Shown piece by piece: positions 34,751 to 48,010 of a stretch of 64,000 bases of DNA. Position numbers and translations under genes: made by a program. How positions within the stretch are numbered: position 1 is the stretch's first letter; each line of letters begins with the position of its first letter. Location of the stretch: positions 25,481,640-25,545,639 of the forward strand of contig NC_135781.1 of NCBI RefSeq assembly GCF_028453695.1. Reading direction: 5' to 3'. Under the pieces are notes generated by a model. The model saw only the letters and a program-made list of their open reading frames with translations, was not told where the DNA came from and made no database searches. This stretch comes from Augochlora pura (taxonomy: Eukaryota > Arthropoda > Insecta > Hymenoptera > Halictidae).

Positions 34751-37700
34751 GAGCCGCGATCCGAGAGCGTATTCTCCAGAGCGAGGATGACTTCTTCTTC
34801 GACGACCGGTCTACCCATTAGACTCGCTTTACCGCGTAGATAAATTGAACTAAAGAAATGCCCTAATTTATGGTCCTGAAAACGTAAGTGGTCGTTACCG
34901 CGATCTCGATAACTCCGCTACAACGTCGCTGACACATGTTGTCCGAGTGCTCGGTTAATTCATGTGCCGCGTATCTGATCGCGCATGAAACGCTCCTGCC
35001 ATCCTCGAACGCTCTCATAGTTTCGCAACGTGGGCGCTCGCGAGATCTAGAAGCCCCCGACCTCTCCCCCGGCATCTAGCGATCCTGTCTTCCTTGCCGC
35101 CGATCCGAGTTACCGGCACGCAAGGATCATCCGGACATACGGTTACTCTGCCGTGACCAACCTCTGTGCGTTTCGTTCGTTTTTCAGCATAATCAACGTC
35201 ATACTTGTCGTATAAGACGCGTTCGATTCCCTTGCTCTTTTATTTTCTTTAAAAGAAAATTAACATATAGTATAACAACGTATGGTAATTATGAGTCCTT
35301 TGGATTCATTTATACCTTCGATCTTTGCTGCTGTAAACTGTCTAGTTAAAGGTACATTTAGCAAATTTTTACAGAATTTGTTACGCAATGAGGAAACTGT
35401 GGAATATGTTCAAAGGGGGACGATAAATTATCCTCGGATACATACCTTTTTAATGTCGTTATATATTTGAGAGAATCCTCCTGTAGAAATATTAAATGTT
35501 TTCTAGAAAGTGAATTTTTCAAATTCACTGGTTTTTGTTCAGTTAGACGTATAAGTAAAGCTCGATCAATGACTTGCAGATAGCGTGTTAATTATTTTGT
35601 CATCTCTGCTTCGAAATCGGTGGAGGCTGTCAAAGCGAAAGGCAAGGGGAACGAAAAGATTTTGAAAGGGCGGTGGTGCGAGGCGAACGGATTGGGAAAC
35701 GATCCTCCAGAATTTCGAGCGTCGATTCCTAAATAAGCCCTCGTCCATTTGGGACGGCCCCGAGACTGGTCTGCCAGGTTAATAGAGATTTCCATCGGAT
35801 TCGTGGCGTCACAGGTTTTTTTCCGGCCGAGTCCGATTCGATTTGTCCCCTAATCGGGGCCACAATGGAGGCGGCGCGGCGCGGCGCGGCTCGCCTCGCA
35901 CAGGTGTTCGCCGGCCGTGGAGTCATCGTAGCAAGACGAGGAGACGTTTTATCGAGTATCTCCTCCGGTTCTTGGCGATCGCTGTGCCGATCTCTCGCGC
36001 TCCTGGCCGACGCTAACTGTTCTTTGTCGCCGGTCGTCACCGTGCTCGTCATTAGTTCCGCGCCACGAACGAGGCGCTCGCCGCGCCGGACCTTTCCACG
36101 GGGAACGTTCCTCGAAGCGCGAGAGAAAAGGCGAATGGCTGACCCGCAGTTGAAGAACGAACGAGAATGAACAGTTCGGCTCGAACGAGCCCGAGCGTTC
36201 TCCGGGGAATGAAATTATCTTGTGACAGCAGGCCACGAGTTTTCCGGTGGACGATTTTTCCGTGGCCGCAGCCGCGTCTCGCTCCGTCGACTCTTTATCG
36301 AATTAAGATCTCACGAACGGCCTCCTACTCCTACTCCTTGGAGGCGCAGTCGAGACACATAAAGCTGCCAACTTTTCTCAATTTTTGTAACAATATTTAT
36401 ATTTTATAAGAACTGTCTAAGTTCAGTATGCAAGCGGGCGCGTAGTGAATGATTTTTAACCACTTGCTATATGGACCAGATCAAGCTTGGAATTTGAAAA
36501 GGCATTTCTGAGGGGCAAAAAGATATGTTTACTTGGCACACTTCTTCTTGTCGGCCATCGAATAATTTACATCTTTGTCGACCTTCTCGATATACACTTA
36601 CCGAGAAAAGTGAAGATACGTGTTATACAGATGCATATTTCTAGGCATAGTAAACCTTCTTAGCACAGGATAAAAATCTGTCTCGTTTCAACGAAAATAT
36701 TAATCTCATTCATGTTACACAAAAGAACGTTATAAACCGAAAGAACAATAAGATTTGAAAATAGAATTCTCGAAACGACGAATAACCGTACGAGTGTTGC
36801 CCGGGATCGAACGATCTCAAAGCAAAGTAGTCAAAGGAACGAACCGTGTCTTCTCGGTTTCGGTGAAATCCGGTGAAAGTTAAAGGACACGGCTCCGAGA
36901 GCCAGTTCTCCGTGGAGATGCGAAAAGAAGTGCTTCGAAGCTTCTGGACTAGAATGACCCGTTAAGCGAGACCGTTTCCGTCCGAGCGATTCGGAGGAGC
37001 GAATGATTCCATTCCGAGAATCCATTAGGAAACACGAGTTTAACACGATCGTCGATCTGGAAGCGCAGCGGGCCGAGCCACGGGATAGGATGCCGGGAAT
37101 ACCGATCGCTCGTCGGTGGCAGGACAAGCATTCCTGGCGACGGTGGCCAGCGAGCAAAGTGTTTTCCGTAAATTCGGTTAAGATAGGACGGCCCACCACG
37201 AAGTCGTCCCGCTATTCCAGCTCCCGATAACAGATCGCCTTTTAAACCGTCGCTCCTCGTTTCTAGCAGTCTCGGGTCCTCCGCAGTCTGTCGCTTCGTC
37301 ACCGATGCTCCTTTTTCCTCGGCCGGAATCGCGAGCAAACCGTAAGGGATCGTCGACATTGCCGTCTTCCCTTTCTTCGATTCTGACTACAAAATTCGCC
37401 AACTTGTCTCTCGAAAGTTGCTCTGCAACTAATTTTCGCGTATACGTCCACTGACGTCTTCGAAAATTCATTTCTTGCGATGTAAAGCAAATTTTATTGG
37501 AAGTTGCAAGGCCCAAGTGAGTTCAAGAAGCAGTTACTCTAATTTTTTAATGGAAATTGTCTTTATTATTAATTACAAGATTCTGAAACTATGTTTACGA
37601 TTATTTCTTTTCTAAAGCATGTTGATAACTTGACATTAGTACAACTTCTTGAATTGCTTAAATGCATAAAATTGGAGGCTGTCTTTTTATAATACGAAGA

Positions 37701-40390
37701 CTATATCCCTCAGAGAATTAAATGGTGTATGAATGACTTGTATAAAGAATGAAATGCATAATATATCCTCTCGTAGCGTGCAGAATTAAATTATACTTTG
37801 TAACTCGTGGTATAAGACATACGGTCCTAATGTTGTCGATCTGTCGATGTTAATTCAAACGCTCAAAGTTAAAGAAAATAATGAATGATAGACAATTAGG
37901 ATGACTTTGTCAACGATCATTGATCGCTTCCCTCTTAACTCTTCGCCGAAAGAACACGGCGGAAAATCGTCTAGACTTCTGCTTTTAGATATTCCTCGAC
38001 GTCCCTAATCATCGACGCGAGTCTTACAGAAAGAAAGTACTCTCGACTTGAATTTTAAAACGACGAGGTGTTCGCGGCAACTTCGCCGACGACTCGTCCG
38101 ATCGTCGGATCGAAAATTCCCCGACGATCACCTGCGGACCCGCATCGGGCATTCGAGGAGTCACGTGGAAGCCATTAGGTGCCGCGTCCCTGATCGGTTA
38201 AGAGCAGCCAGCCACCCTTCCCTCCATCGGTCTCTCCCGGTTTTTTCGTCCTTGTTCCGCCCTTTTCCCGACGCGGCGAGGTATTCCGCTATCTCGTGGA
38301 CGGGTGCACGCACCAGCAATGAAGAGGCACTTACGATTAGGCCACTCGAAGGTCCACTTACGCGCGACTGTCCACTAAAAGTTGGCGCTGCTCGTAAATC
38401 GGGCCGAACTCGAGCATTTCCTCGGCGATTGTCCGTGGCCTGTCCGTCTAGACGGCTGAACGACAGTTCCCGAGATAAGGAGGGTCCTTCGCGACGACCG
38501 ATCATGTTCGGACCATCCCTAGGAGCCCCTAAACGCTCTCGCGGAAATCTGTTATGGCTGTCCGATGTCCCGTGCAAGTCGCGCCGTTCTCGACTCTCTC
38601 TCTCTCTCTGCAATTTCACACCCTTTTGCAATCTCTACGTCCAGGGAAGGAATTCTTCTTGAAAGTATAGTCTCGCATAGTGCAAGATAACCTCGCTTCT
38701 TCTTCACCCTTCTTCTGCTCGACGCTATACAGGATGCGGTGAAAATGCTGTCAGAAAAATCTGTATTTTTATAAATATTTAGCTGCTTTGGAGATAAGTG
38801 CTTTTCAATTACTATATGTTCAACAAGTTTTACAGATGTGTTAATCATAATACTGAGCAACAAAGTTTGCATCGAGTGCTCGAAATTTGTCGTTCTGTTT
38901 CAAAATACTTTTCGATGTTTTAATATTAATAATATACAGCTTCGAGAAAGTATAGCCTTTTCCAACAATTATTAATGCGTACCGCACACTCGGTTATTGC
39001 AACTTCGTTGTAAATGTAAAAAAGCATAAAGAATTCGATAAATAAAATACATTTGGATACTGTGTGCTAAACCGACAGAATTTTCTCCTCGATCTATAAA
39101 ATACTGTATGTATGGTATTTATACTTAAGGTTGACTTGTTTCTTAAGTTGCCACAATTCCTCCGTATGATTCAACGCCACCAAGAAGGCGGCCATTTTGG
39201 TCCCGTCAGATTTCTCAAGCTTACAAATTAATTTACTTACCGGTGATAAAAATGACACAACAATAATAGTAAGGTAGCTAGATTGATCGTTTCCGGTGAT
39301 CATTCGTAGCGAACAAAATGTAATGACTCAGTCGCCATTACAGTTTTCTCTCTCTCTCTCTCTCTCTGTTTTTTGCTCGCTCACCACGAAAGGTTTGATT
39401 TATATTCATTTTAGCGGACAATCGCACTTGACGAGAATCATGGATCACCGGTTTGTTTGGCTCGTATATTCCGATTCCTAATGACGATATCGCGGGGGCC
39501 AGTTAATACGCCCGTGCCCCGACCGCGGCTGCTTAATGGATTCTCCGAACTTAGCTCCCATGATTAATTTCGCATCGATGGGCCGCGACGGAATCGTGGA
39601 ACGACGCAGTACTCGCCGCTTATCGTCACGTTTCTTGATCGTTCCTCGCCTAGGTGACGTCTTCTTCGTGTCTGTCTTCGTGGCACGAGGCGCTGATCCA
39701 TAACTTTCCCCGGCACGATGTCCAAATCTGCTTTTTAATGGAAGCAATTGGCTCCGAGTTCCCGACCGAGGTATAGCGTGTAAAATCACGCTGGGAAAGG
39801 GACGCTACGGAAAGCGTTTTCTGAAGGATCGTAGCAATTATTTGCAAGGGGCGCTTTAAATTATTTAAATATTGCGACGGAAAGTGGCAGTCGAGTTTCT
39901 TTTTTTTTTTTAATTAAATGGGAAGAATCGGGCTTCATTCTGCTGCGATTGGCATCTTTGAAAAAAATTTGGCAAGGTCCACGCATTTCGTCAAATTCGG
40001 CAAATTATTAATATGACAAACATGGCCTCATAGTTAACTGGTTATAGTAGCGAGGACGCGTCAAACTTAAATTCCAGAAATTCTGTTTTGAAGAAGGTGT
40101 TTCAAGAGTTAATTTAGAAGAAAACAATCATCATTCTCTGATGATTTTTCGCGGAGATATCGTTGGTCCAAATTGGCCAATTTTTACCCAAGATTTGTCT
40201 ATGATATAATTATGTCGAGCAATGTATAATAAAACAGTATATATTGTGTTTAGCGCTGTGTAATTTCAGTGTCGGAAACTGTTGAGAAACAATGGATCGG
40301 AGTGTTTATTTCGCATTGTGAACAAATTCGGTGAATACAGATGAGTAAGGAGAGCCGACTGCACGAGCGAGGAGAACGAGGGTGAAGGTT

Positions 40391-40446
40391 TGAGGGAGAG
40401 AAAGAGAAAGAGAAAGAGAAAGAGAGAGAGAGAGAGAGGGAGAGGG
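40391..40446. repeat. AG / AAAGAG microsatellite
   Basis: AAAGAG hexamers pass into a pure AG run. Confidence 0.95.
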
Positions 40447-42060
40447 TACGCACGATCGTGTTCGAGCGAAGGAGGAGTGGCGCAGAAAAGGAGACGTAAC
40501 GAGAGAGTCAGGCGAGGCAGAAGGGCAAAACGAGCAGGAGTATCGCGTGCGGGATAATCAACGCCGGGCAACATTAATTATCGTTATCAGAGTCCTCGGT
40601 CTGAAGCGTCGAACAAGCAAAGAGCGCGGAGCGAGCGTGCGCGAGCTCTGCGCTCGCGAGTGTGAGTTACGCAGTCCCGGCCGTCCCGGGTGAACCTCAA
40701 AGGGACCGGCCACCCTTTGCACGGGCTAATCCACTCACTGCCGCGGATTCCTGCGGCTAGCGATGGAAATACACTCCCCGGCCTCTTAAATCCGCGATAA
40801 GACAGCTCGAAGCGAGCAAATTTCGCTTCCAATCGATGTTCGACGCTCGTATACCATGCCGCGCCGCGCCGCGGCGAATCGCGAATCTCGCTGCCGCCTG
40901 AGAAAAACTTATTCGCGCGCGTTACATTGTCCCTGTTGCCCCGCGATTAAACGCCAACAACCATCCCCGGTAGGGAAGCAATTACAATCGCTATTAATAA
41001 ATTCACCGCTCTTATTCTGCTCGGTGTTGCACGGTTTTCACGCTTCTCTCCGATTCCATTTCTCTCGCGAGCTCACCGACTATAAAGTAAGCAGCGCAAA
41101 GTGGCAAACGAGCGTATTATCGAAATTGTGGAAGGTAGAGTTATCTCGCCGTCTATCTTAACAGAACTTAACAGACTTAACAGAAATGATAATCGTTCGT
41201 GTCTGTCACTGAATATAATCGAAGAATAGCTAACGCGGTAAGCAAAATGTTTTAGAATTAGTTAAAAAGCGAGCGTGTAGAAAACTATCTTGCAATTTCG
41301 CTTTCGTGAGACAGAAACAACTCAACGCTTCTCGCGAGCGAGTTGCTCCGATTCAGAAAACAGAAATTTTAATCGATTAGTGGCCGACTCTGGCGCCGAT
41401 AGGGAGCGTAATCGAATATGGCAACAACATCGACAATTTCCGAAGAACTCGTCGGAACGGTTCGTGAATTTTTTCGCGTACATAAGGCGACCCGGTTCGC
41501 AAGAAAATCTGTGATCGGGACAACGGTTCGCACGCGATCCGCGAGGTGGAAGCGGGACCCGGACCCGGGCCGGACCGGGCCGGGCCGGTCTTATGCCCGT
41601 GGCCAGCTTGTTAAGGCGACGCTTCTGATTGGCTTCGGGACGCGCGGCTCGCCGGCGGACAACGCATAAAACCGCGCCGCAAAAATTCAGCCGACTTTTC
41701 TTTCGTTAAACGCATGAAATACACGCGAGTTACGTTCGCGAAACGTTCCCGCGGCCTGACTATAATTAAGCGTTATACCGGGAGACGCTCGGACTCGAGC
41801 AATAACCGAGGCCTAATCAGCGCGATGAATCTCCGCGTTTTTCCGTCCGCTCGCTGGCGAAATTCAACCAGTTATTGGTAATTAGGCGGTCTCCGCCTCC
41901 TCGCTAGCGAGTACACGACAGAAAACGTTCATCGAAGAGACTCGCAAGCGTATACAGAGTTCGACATAATTTTATATCCGGATGACGAATGAGAGACAAA
42001 GGCTAACGAAGAACATTTTATTCGGCGCTGTACCCGTAAATTTCCAATTGAATAAAAATC

Positions 42061-42420
42061 GTTTGAATTTTTTTATTCGAAGAGGAAATCGGTCGAATAA
42101 GAAATCGTTCAATTGAGATTTTATTCGATTAAGAATTCAGTCGAATAAGAGTTTATTCTTATAAGAGAATTCGGACGAATAAGATTTTATTCTCATAAGA
42201 GAATACGGACGAATAAGAGTTTATTCTCATAAGAGAATTCGGACGATTAAGATTTTATTCAAATAAGATTTCACTCGAATAAGAATTCAGTCGATTAAAA
42301 TTTTATTCGAACAAGAATGCATTCGAATAAGAATTCAGTGGATTAAGATTTTATTCGAACAAGAATTTATTCGATGAAGATATCATACGAATAAGATTCT
42401 ATTCGTACAGGATATTACAA
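42061..42420. repeat. Degenerate 34-bp tandem array (TTATTC...GAATAAGA)
   Basis: Units begin with TTATTC at 42121, 42153, 42187, 42221 and 42255, at 32-34 bp spacing, then at 42303 and 42351 at 48-bp spacing. Each unit has TTATTC near its start and GAATAAGA near its end, so it is an imperfect inverted repeat. The middle units (TTATTCTCATAAGAGAATTC) are nearly identical, and the outer ones have diverged. Confidence 0.9.
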
Positions 42421-43712
42421 TAAAGAATTATTCGCACAAATGAATAAAATATTCTATGACGACTAATAAAGAATCGACCAAAGCGACTGAATTCGGACAA
42501 TTATCTCCCATAAATATTCATTCACAAACACTTGGAATAATACCCCAACCACGGCCGGATCTATCCAGTCGCAGATGCGCAAGCTCGCGCACCCCTTGCC
42601 AGCAGCTGCGTACGATTCTACAGTTGCGCAAAATTCTTCCTCGTCTTCACACTGCTCTATGCTAAGCCTTTTGTAATCGCTCCGCCTCTGCAGATGTTGT
42701 TGTCTCGTTTAATTACTCTCGGCCCTCATGCTATATTTTATGCGCGATTCTTTTATGAATCCAGTCTCGAAATTTTATGGACGATTCTAGAAAACAGCAA
42801 ACGTCGCGTTGCCGATTAAATGAAACGATAACGGGTGAACTATTCGCTTAACAGGTGAATTGTTGTGACCATTGTAATTAGAATCTCGCAAGCGCGCAGT
42901 GAAAATTGGCGTCAGTCTTCTACCGACGATCTGATCTGCAAAAATTCTGTCAAACGGAAATTAAGCGAATCTTAACCTCCGGAAAGCGTTGGTTGCGTCC
43001 ATTTTGATTCCGAGTATTTAATTTTCGGCGATGAAAGAAAATACATTCCTGTTATATTAGGGACAACAAAAAGGCGAAAAATCTGTTACAACAAATTAAT
43101 GAATAAAGCTTGCAATTGTCTCAAACATTGTTGATAGTGCAACCGTGAAAATAGTCCACAGTTCGAGGATTAATAACTCACTAATCTCACTTAGAAAAGC
43201 CGATTAACCCTTAACCACAGACATCCGATTTCGTGAAAGGTAACAATAAAATTAATTGATTATAAAATGAATGTGCGGTGTCATTTTCTTCGTAGAAATT
43301 AAATATAAAATGCATTGCACGTGTTAGAAGAGGGGATGGCACCCGAAGTAATCCCAGATCCACTTACAGTTAAATGGAATAAACAATAATATTTAGAATA
43401 GAGCTTGTATAAAGTGTACGCGATCGTTTATGCCTTTGGCGATCGGCGGCGGCGTCGCGGAAGCTGAAAATTTCATCGGCGACAGTTTTTCTTGTTCGGC
43501 CGCGGCTACGTGAGCTCGGATCGATCCGATTTTTACCGATCGCATGCCAATACCGCGAGAATTCGGCCGGCCGATCAATTACGAGTAATTCCATGGACGA
43601 GCGAGAATCGGATAGATACGTTTCACAGAAGCCCGGCGTGACGTGCCGGCATACTCCGACCCGCAGTCGCCGGCTCGCCGGTTTTTCTCGGCATCGGTAA
43701 TCGCTCGCGATC

Positions 43713-43730
43713 CGATCGATCGATCGATCG
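43713..43730. repeat. CGAT microsatellite
   Basis: Perfect CGAT repeat, about 4.5 units. Confidence 0.95.
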
Positions 43731-46559
43731 CTCGCGAGAGGAATCTGCTTGTATTCTGGGTCAAATTCGAGCGCGGCCGGTCGCGGAGCGCGACGAAAAA
43801 CTGGAACGCCATTCGAAAAACCCGGTTAACCGATGTGGCCGACGATCGGTCACGATCGGTTGCGATTGGTGGCGGTGATTCGTGGCGGCGGGGGAAGGCA
43901 AAATGAAAAGAAAAAAACGGAGGCGTTTTACGGAGAGGAACGGTAAATCATTATGAAATTATCGAGAGTCCATTTGGCTGTTTAAGTGGTCCCCGGGAGG
44001 AGAGACGGAGAACAACTGGATCTGGTCCTCCGGTCAGGCTTATCGTAAAAAAGAAAATGAGCCGGACGGCTGTGACGATAGCGGACCGAGAAGTCGAGGC
44101 GAGGATCGACGGAGAAAAATCTCTGTACGAAAATCGTCCGGGGAAACGGGATCGGCGATAACTATGACGATCCTTGTCCTCCACTTTGCTATCCAACTTT
44201 GGTGCATTCTCGCTGCATTCGGGCACGATAGAAATTTTGTCGATGAAGCTCGATGTGGTTCGTTTCTGTTTTAAGGTAGGAACATACCAGTATCACGACA
44301 CGTGGAATCACGTGACACTCAATCTCGCTGCTCAAATTTAAATTGTTGTTTCCCCAATAACAATTTGGTTTTCGAAGATAATAAAATATTATATCCACTA
44401 CATTTTGTACTAATGCATATAAGCATAAATAAAAATAAATATTATAAAAGAATCTAACACTTAGTACATTGGAAAATATATCAGTATCGTGCTGTACAAA
44501 TAATACTATTTACTATAAGATAATAAAATATCCGCAAATAACGTTCTCTTTTCAAATATCTCAGTGTTGAATTTAAACAGGGATATGTCGTCTCGTGTGG
44601 ACGGTTTTCAATCCTACGATTTTACGTGATTTCGCGTGACTTGACATTAGTACACCTCTGCCTTAGATTGACTCTAGAATTTCTTCGCCTTTGCTGCAAA
44701 CTTCGCAACAAGCCTAAGTTTGAATTTTCTGTCTTCCACCGAGTGTGCACGGTTCGCGTTATTTTTAACAGAGGCCATCGTTGTCGGCGGTAATTCCCGG
44801 TGACTCAATAACACCGTTTTCACCTTGCAGTTCACTTAATTGCAAAGCTAACTTCGCGACCTCCTTGCCACCTCCTTGCCACCTGTTCTTATACGACCTT
44901 CGACACGTTTAGTAAATCTTGTATCTTCTTTATCGGAACGTCGACCTCGACGCGATAATTTCCATTCTGCGAGCAGAGACAAAAGTCGTCTAACGCATTA
45001 TCGCGGCGATTCGGAGTGGGCTGAATCGCGTTCGGTTAATCGGTTGCGCAGAAACGTCAATGCGCTTCCGACAATACCATCGCGATGCAAAATTCATGAA
45101 TCGTCCCGTCGACGTACCGCGTCCGTCTTCGAACTGTTTCGCGCGAACGTTGCGAAAACGATTATCAGCTGTTCGAGAGTCGGAAATTCCATGGCCGTGC
45201 AGCAACGCCGTAGGAATCCCGTAGGAATCCGTGGAAGTTTATGAAAATTAACAAGATTCGCATACCCCCGCGATATCGATTCGCATTCTGAAACTTTAAA
45301 CGTCCGCACTAAAATGTAATTATTACAACCCCGAATTGATTTACGCTTCTCGGCAGTCCGCCGACACGGCGGTCACAAAATCAGATAAAATCGAACAAAG
45401 AGAGAGATCGAGATTTACGATATTAATTATTCTCTCCGCCCTCGCCTGCATTCCGTGGATCGTGACCAAACTCATTCCATCAGCGCGAACATAAATTCTC
45501 GAGTCCGAACAATTCCTTCGCGCAAATACTTCTGTCACACGGCGGTCGACGCGTTCGCGAAGCAATTACCCCTTTCTCGCGCAATCGCGTTTTTTATTCG
45601 GCCGTGGTAACCGGCGAAACGCGCAGTCGGGGGACTGCGGGACACCCAGCATTTCGAAAGCGTCGTCAACACCGCGGACACGAATATACGCGACACGGTT
45701 CGCGCGTCGGTGAATTCGTCGGTAACGAGAGACGCATAAAGCCGGGCCCGATTAGGCGGATCGTAGCCCGTAGGGGTTATTCTTCGCGTCAGGTGTCGGA
45801 CACCTCCCGTGGCCGGGCCCCGGCTCACCTAGCGGTCATAATCGAGCGAATAGTATTCTCTATCGAATTCCGCGACGGAGAGGATCGTTATCAATAAGAC
45901 GCGTTACGAGTCGGCCGTTAGCAGCGGCCCGTCCTATCGTAAAAGCAAACTGCAGCCACGGTTACACGTGTTTCCCCGAAGCTGTAGATAAAGTAAAAGC
46001 CCATAAAATACTCGGCGTTTCGATTAACGAAAGGCGTAGATAAAATGTGGGAGCTCTCGGTGAATGGGCGGAGCGGAGATCGGGGACCGTTCGCGTGTTC
46101 GCGCGTGCGTGCACGGCTACGATCGTGTGCGTGTCCGTCGTGTTTCGCAGGGACGCCGCGGACACGAGCACACACGGCCCCAGAAGAGGGCGCGTGTAAA
46201 TCGATGAACGCCCGGGCAAATCAAAGTGTCGCATAATTACGCCGATATACACGCCGGCTAATAATTACAAAACGCGCGACCGAGGAGGAACGACGCGCAA
46301 TTAGGTAAGTATTACAAGCTTTACGAGTGCATATATAATTCAGATATTGCACGCGGAGGAATGAGCCGCCGTTCATCCGGAATCTCTCTTGCTCTCTCTC
46401 TCCGCTCTTCCACGCGAGCCCGCGGATTCTCTTCTCTCGGCTCTTCCTCCACGGTATTTTTATCGGTCGCAGCTGTACGTTTCCGAATCGCCGCGTAAAT
46501 ACTAATGTATTTACGATCCTGCGCTCGTAACTGATCTCTCTGCTCCCCTCTCCTTCTTT

Positions 46560-46650
46560 TCCTCTTTTTGCTCTCTCTCCCTCTCTCTCACTCTCACTCT
46601 ATATGTATATATATACATATATATCTCTTTCTCTTATGGTGATATCCCCC
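46560..46650. repeat. CT-rich run with a TATA-type palindrome
   Basis: CTCTCT runs flank TATGTATATATATACATATA, a self-complementary AT stretch. Confidence 0.9.
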
Positions 46651-47812
46651 TCTCTCTCTCGCGTGCGATTTTCTTATATTTTTCGTTTCTTCAGTTAACT
46701 TTATTGCCCGCGGCCGGCCGACGATCGCTTCACTCCGGGGCAATATAAGTCGAACGTATCTGTTTCCCTCGAAAGAACGAGTTAATTAAACCCCGGTGGA
46801 ATACGAGCCTCTAAAACGGTCGACAGCGATGCCTAAAATCAATGAAAAATGGATCGATCGTATACATCGTCCCCGCAACGGGTCCCTCGAGTACTCAATT
46901 ACCCGCGTCTCCCCCTTCGAGACTCTTTTGCGGCCCAGCACTCCACAGCGATCGCTGAAACCATGTTGAAATTCAAAATATTAGATACGCCGGAGCAGAT
47001 ATCGCGAGTCAAGTGCAAACCTACGGAATTGGAATTGCGATTAAATAGTTTAATTATTTCTCCTCGTGTAATGCTGAAATGCGAAGCGCCATGTTTTCAT
47101 ACGCGCGAGCAGATGTATTTTAATTGTTTCACGATGATGGAAGCTTGTTTCGATCAATGTAAGAAGATAAGGTAGATCGGAGATAAGGATAATAGAAAGT
47201 TAAGTGCAATCTATAATTTAGAATAATTTAGAATACATTGTATACTTTAAGAAGTGTTTCAAAAATATGTTTACATTTTCTTGTACTTGACTTGTAATTT
47301 TCAATAATTCTTTTGACATGCTTCCGATGTTTTTAGTGATGAAATCTTTCCAATAAAAATTTATCAGCATCAATTTTTCTATAAGTTCTAATATATAGAA
47401 TTTCAATAACCAAAATTTTGTTATTAATAATTTTGAAATTGAAGTTATTTCGATTTTTTAAATATTATTATCTATATTAATAATGTAAAATATAATTATT
47501 GTAATTATTATATATATTAATAATTAATATATATACATACATATATAATTCAAGGACCTGCCACATTATCATCTTAAGCTTTGAAGCAATTCTAAAATAA
47601 TGTAGACCACCTAAAGCGAATTCCCAGGCAACTATGCACTCTTTCGTTCTCTCTCTCTCTCTCTTCAACTCTCGTCGTTTCTTTGCGTCTCTCTTACTCC
47701 CTCCTCGAATGAGAACCATTGCTAGAAGTACGAATTTCGTCGGGCGCACACCTGGATCACCGATAAACTTGCAGAAACGGTCGCGGATCTGTTGCTGTAG
47801 GAGGCTAACAAT

Positions 47813-48010
47813 ATGTCAGTCAGCTTTGCCACCTTGAGTTACCTGTGCACCGTTTGCAACAAGGAAAGGTGTCAGGACATTTGCCTTGTGCAACCCCCGT
47901 TTCACACGACGTTCAACGTCCTCCTTGACAATTTACTTCCAGTTTATAAGGGTCCTAATTGTCGACCTAAGAACAGTGACGATCCTCTCCGAGTAGTATC
48001 AGTTTATTAA
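47813..48010 (+). other. Small Cys-containing open frame, unknown
   Basis: The frame has 65 codons beginning MSVSFATLSYLC and includes CTVCNKERCQDIC, with closely spaced cysteines. The A at -3 is favourable. No signal peptide, domain or partner exon was recognised. The local sequence differs in texture from its AT-rich flanks. Chance is the simplest explanation. Confidence 0.15.

Larger units (their letters stand above)
33401..42060 (+). other. Putative first intron of the eh1-motif gene, part 3; no exon seen
   Basis: Islands at about 33420-33960, 34330-35180, 35600-36340, 36780-37480, 37920-38660, 39480-39800 and 40330-41980 alternate with AT-rich spacers. Simple repeats include a 7-bp GGTGCCC run (34715-34750), CT runs (38594-38611, 39347-39368) and an AG run (40391-40446). 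The two long opposite-strand frames at 38048-38662 share the same CpG-rich DNA and show no domain. Confidence 0.4.

Noticed and set aside
34260..34790. 176-codon plus-strand open frame
   Set aside because: It ends in the 7-bp GGTGCCC tandem repeat and has overlapping open frames on both strands and no recognisable domain.
38048..38662. Opposing open frames of 204 and 156 codons
   Set aside because: Both strands are open over the same CpG-rich DNA, with Arg/Ser-rich translations and no domain. This is a composition effect.
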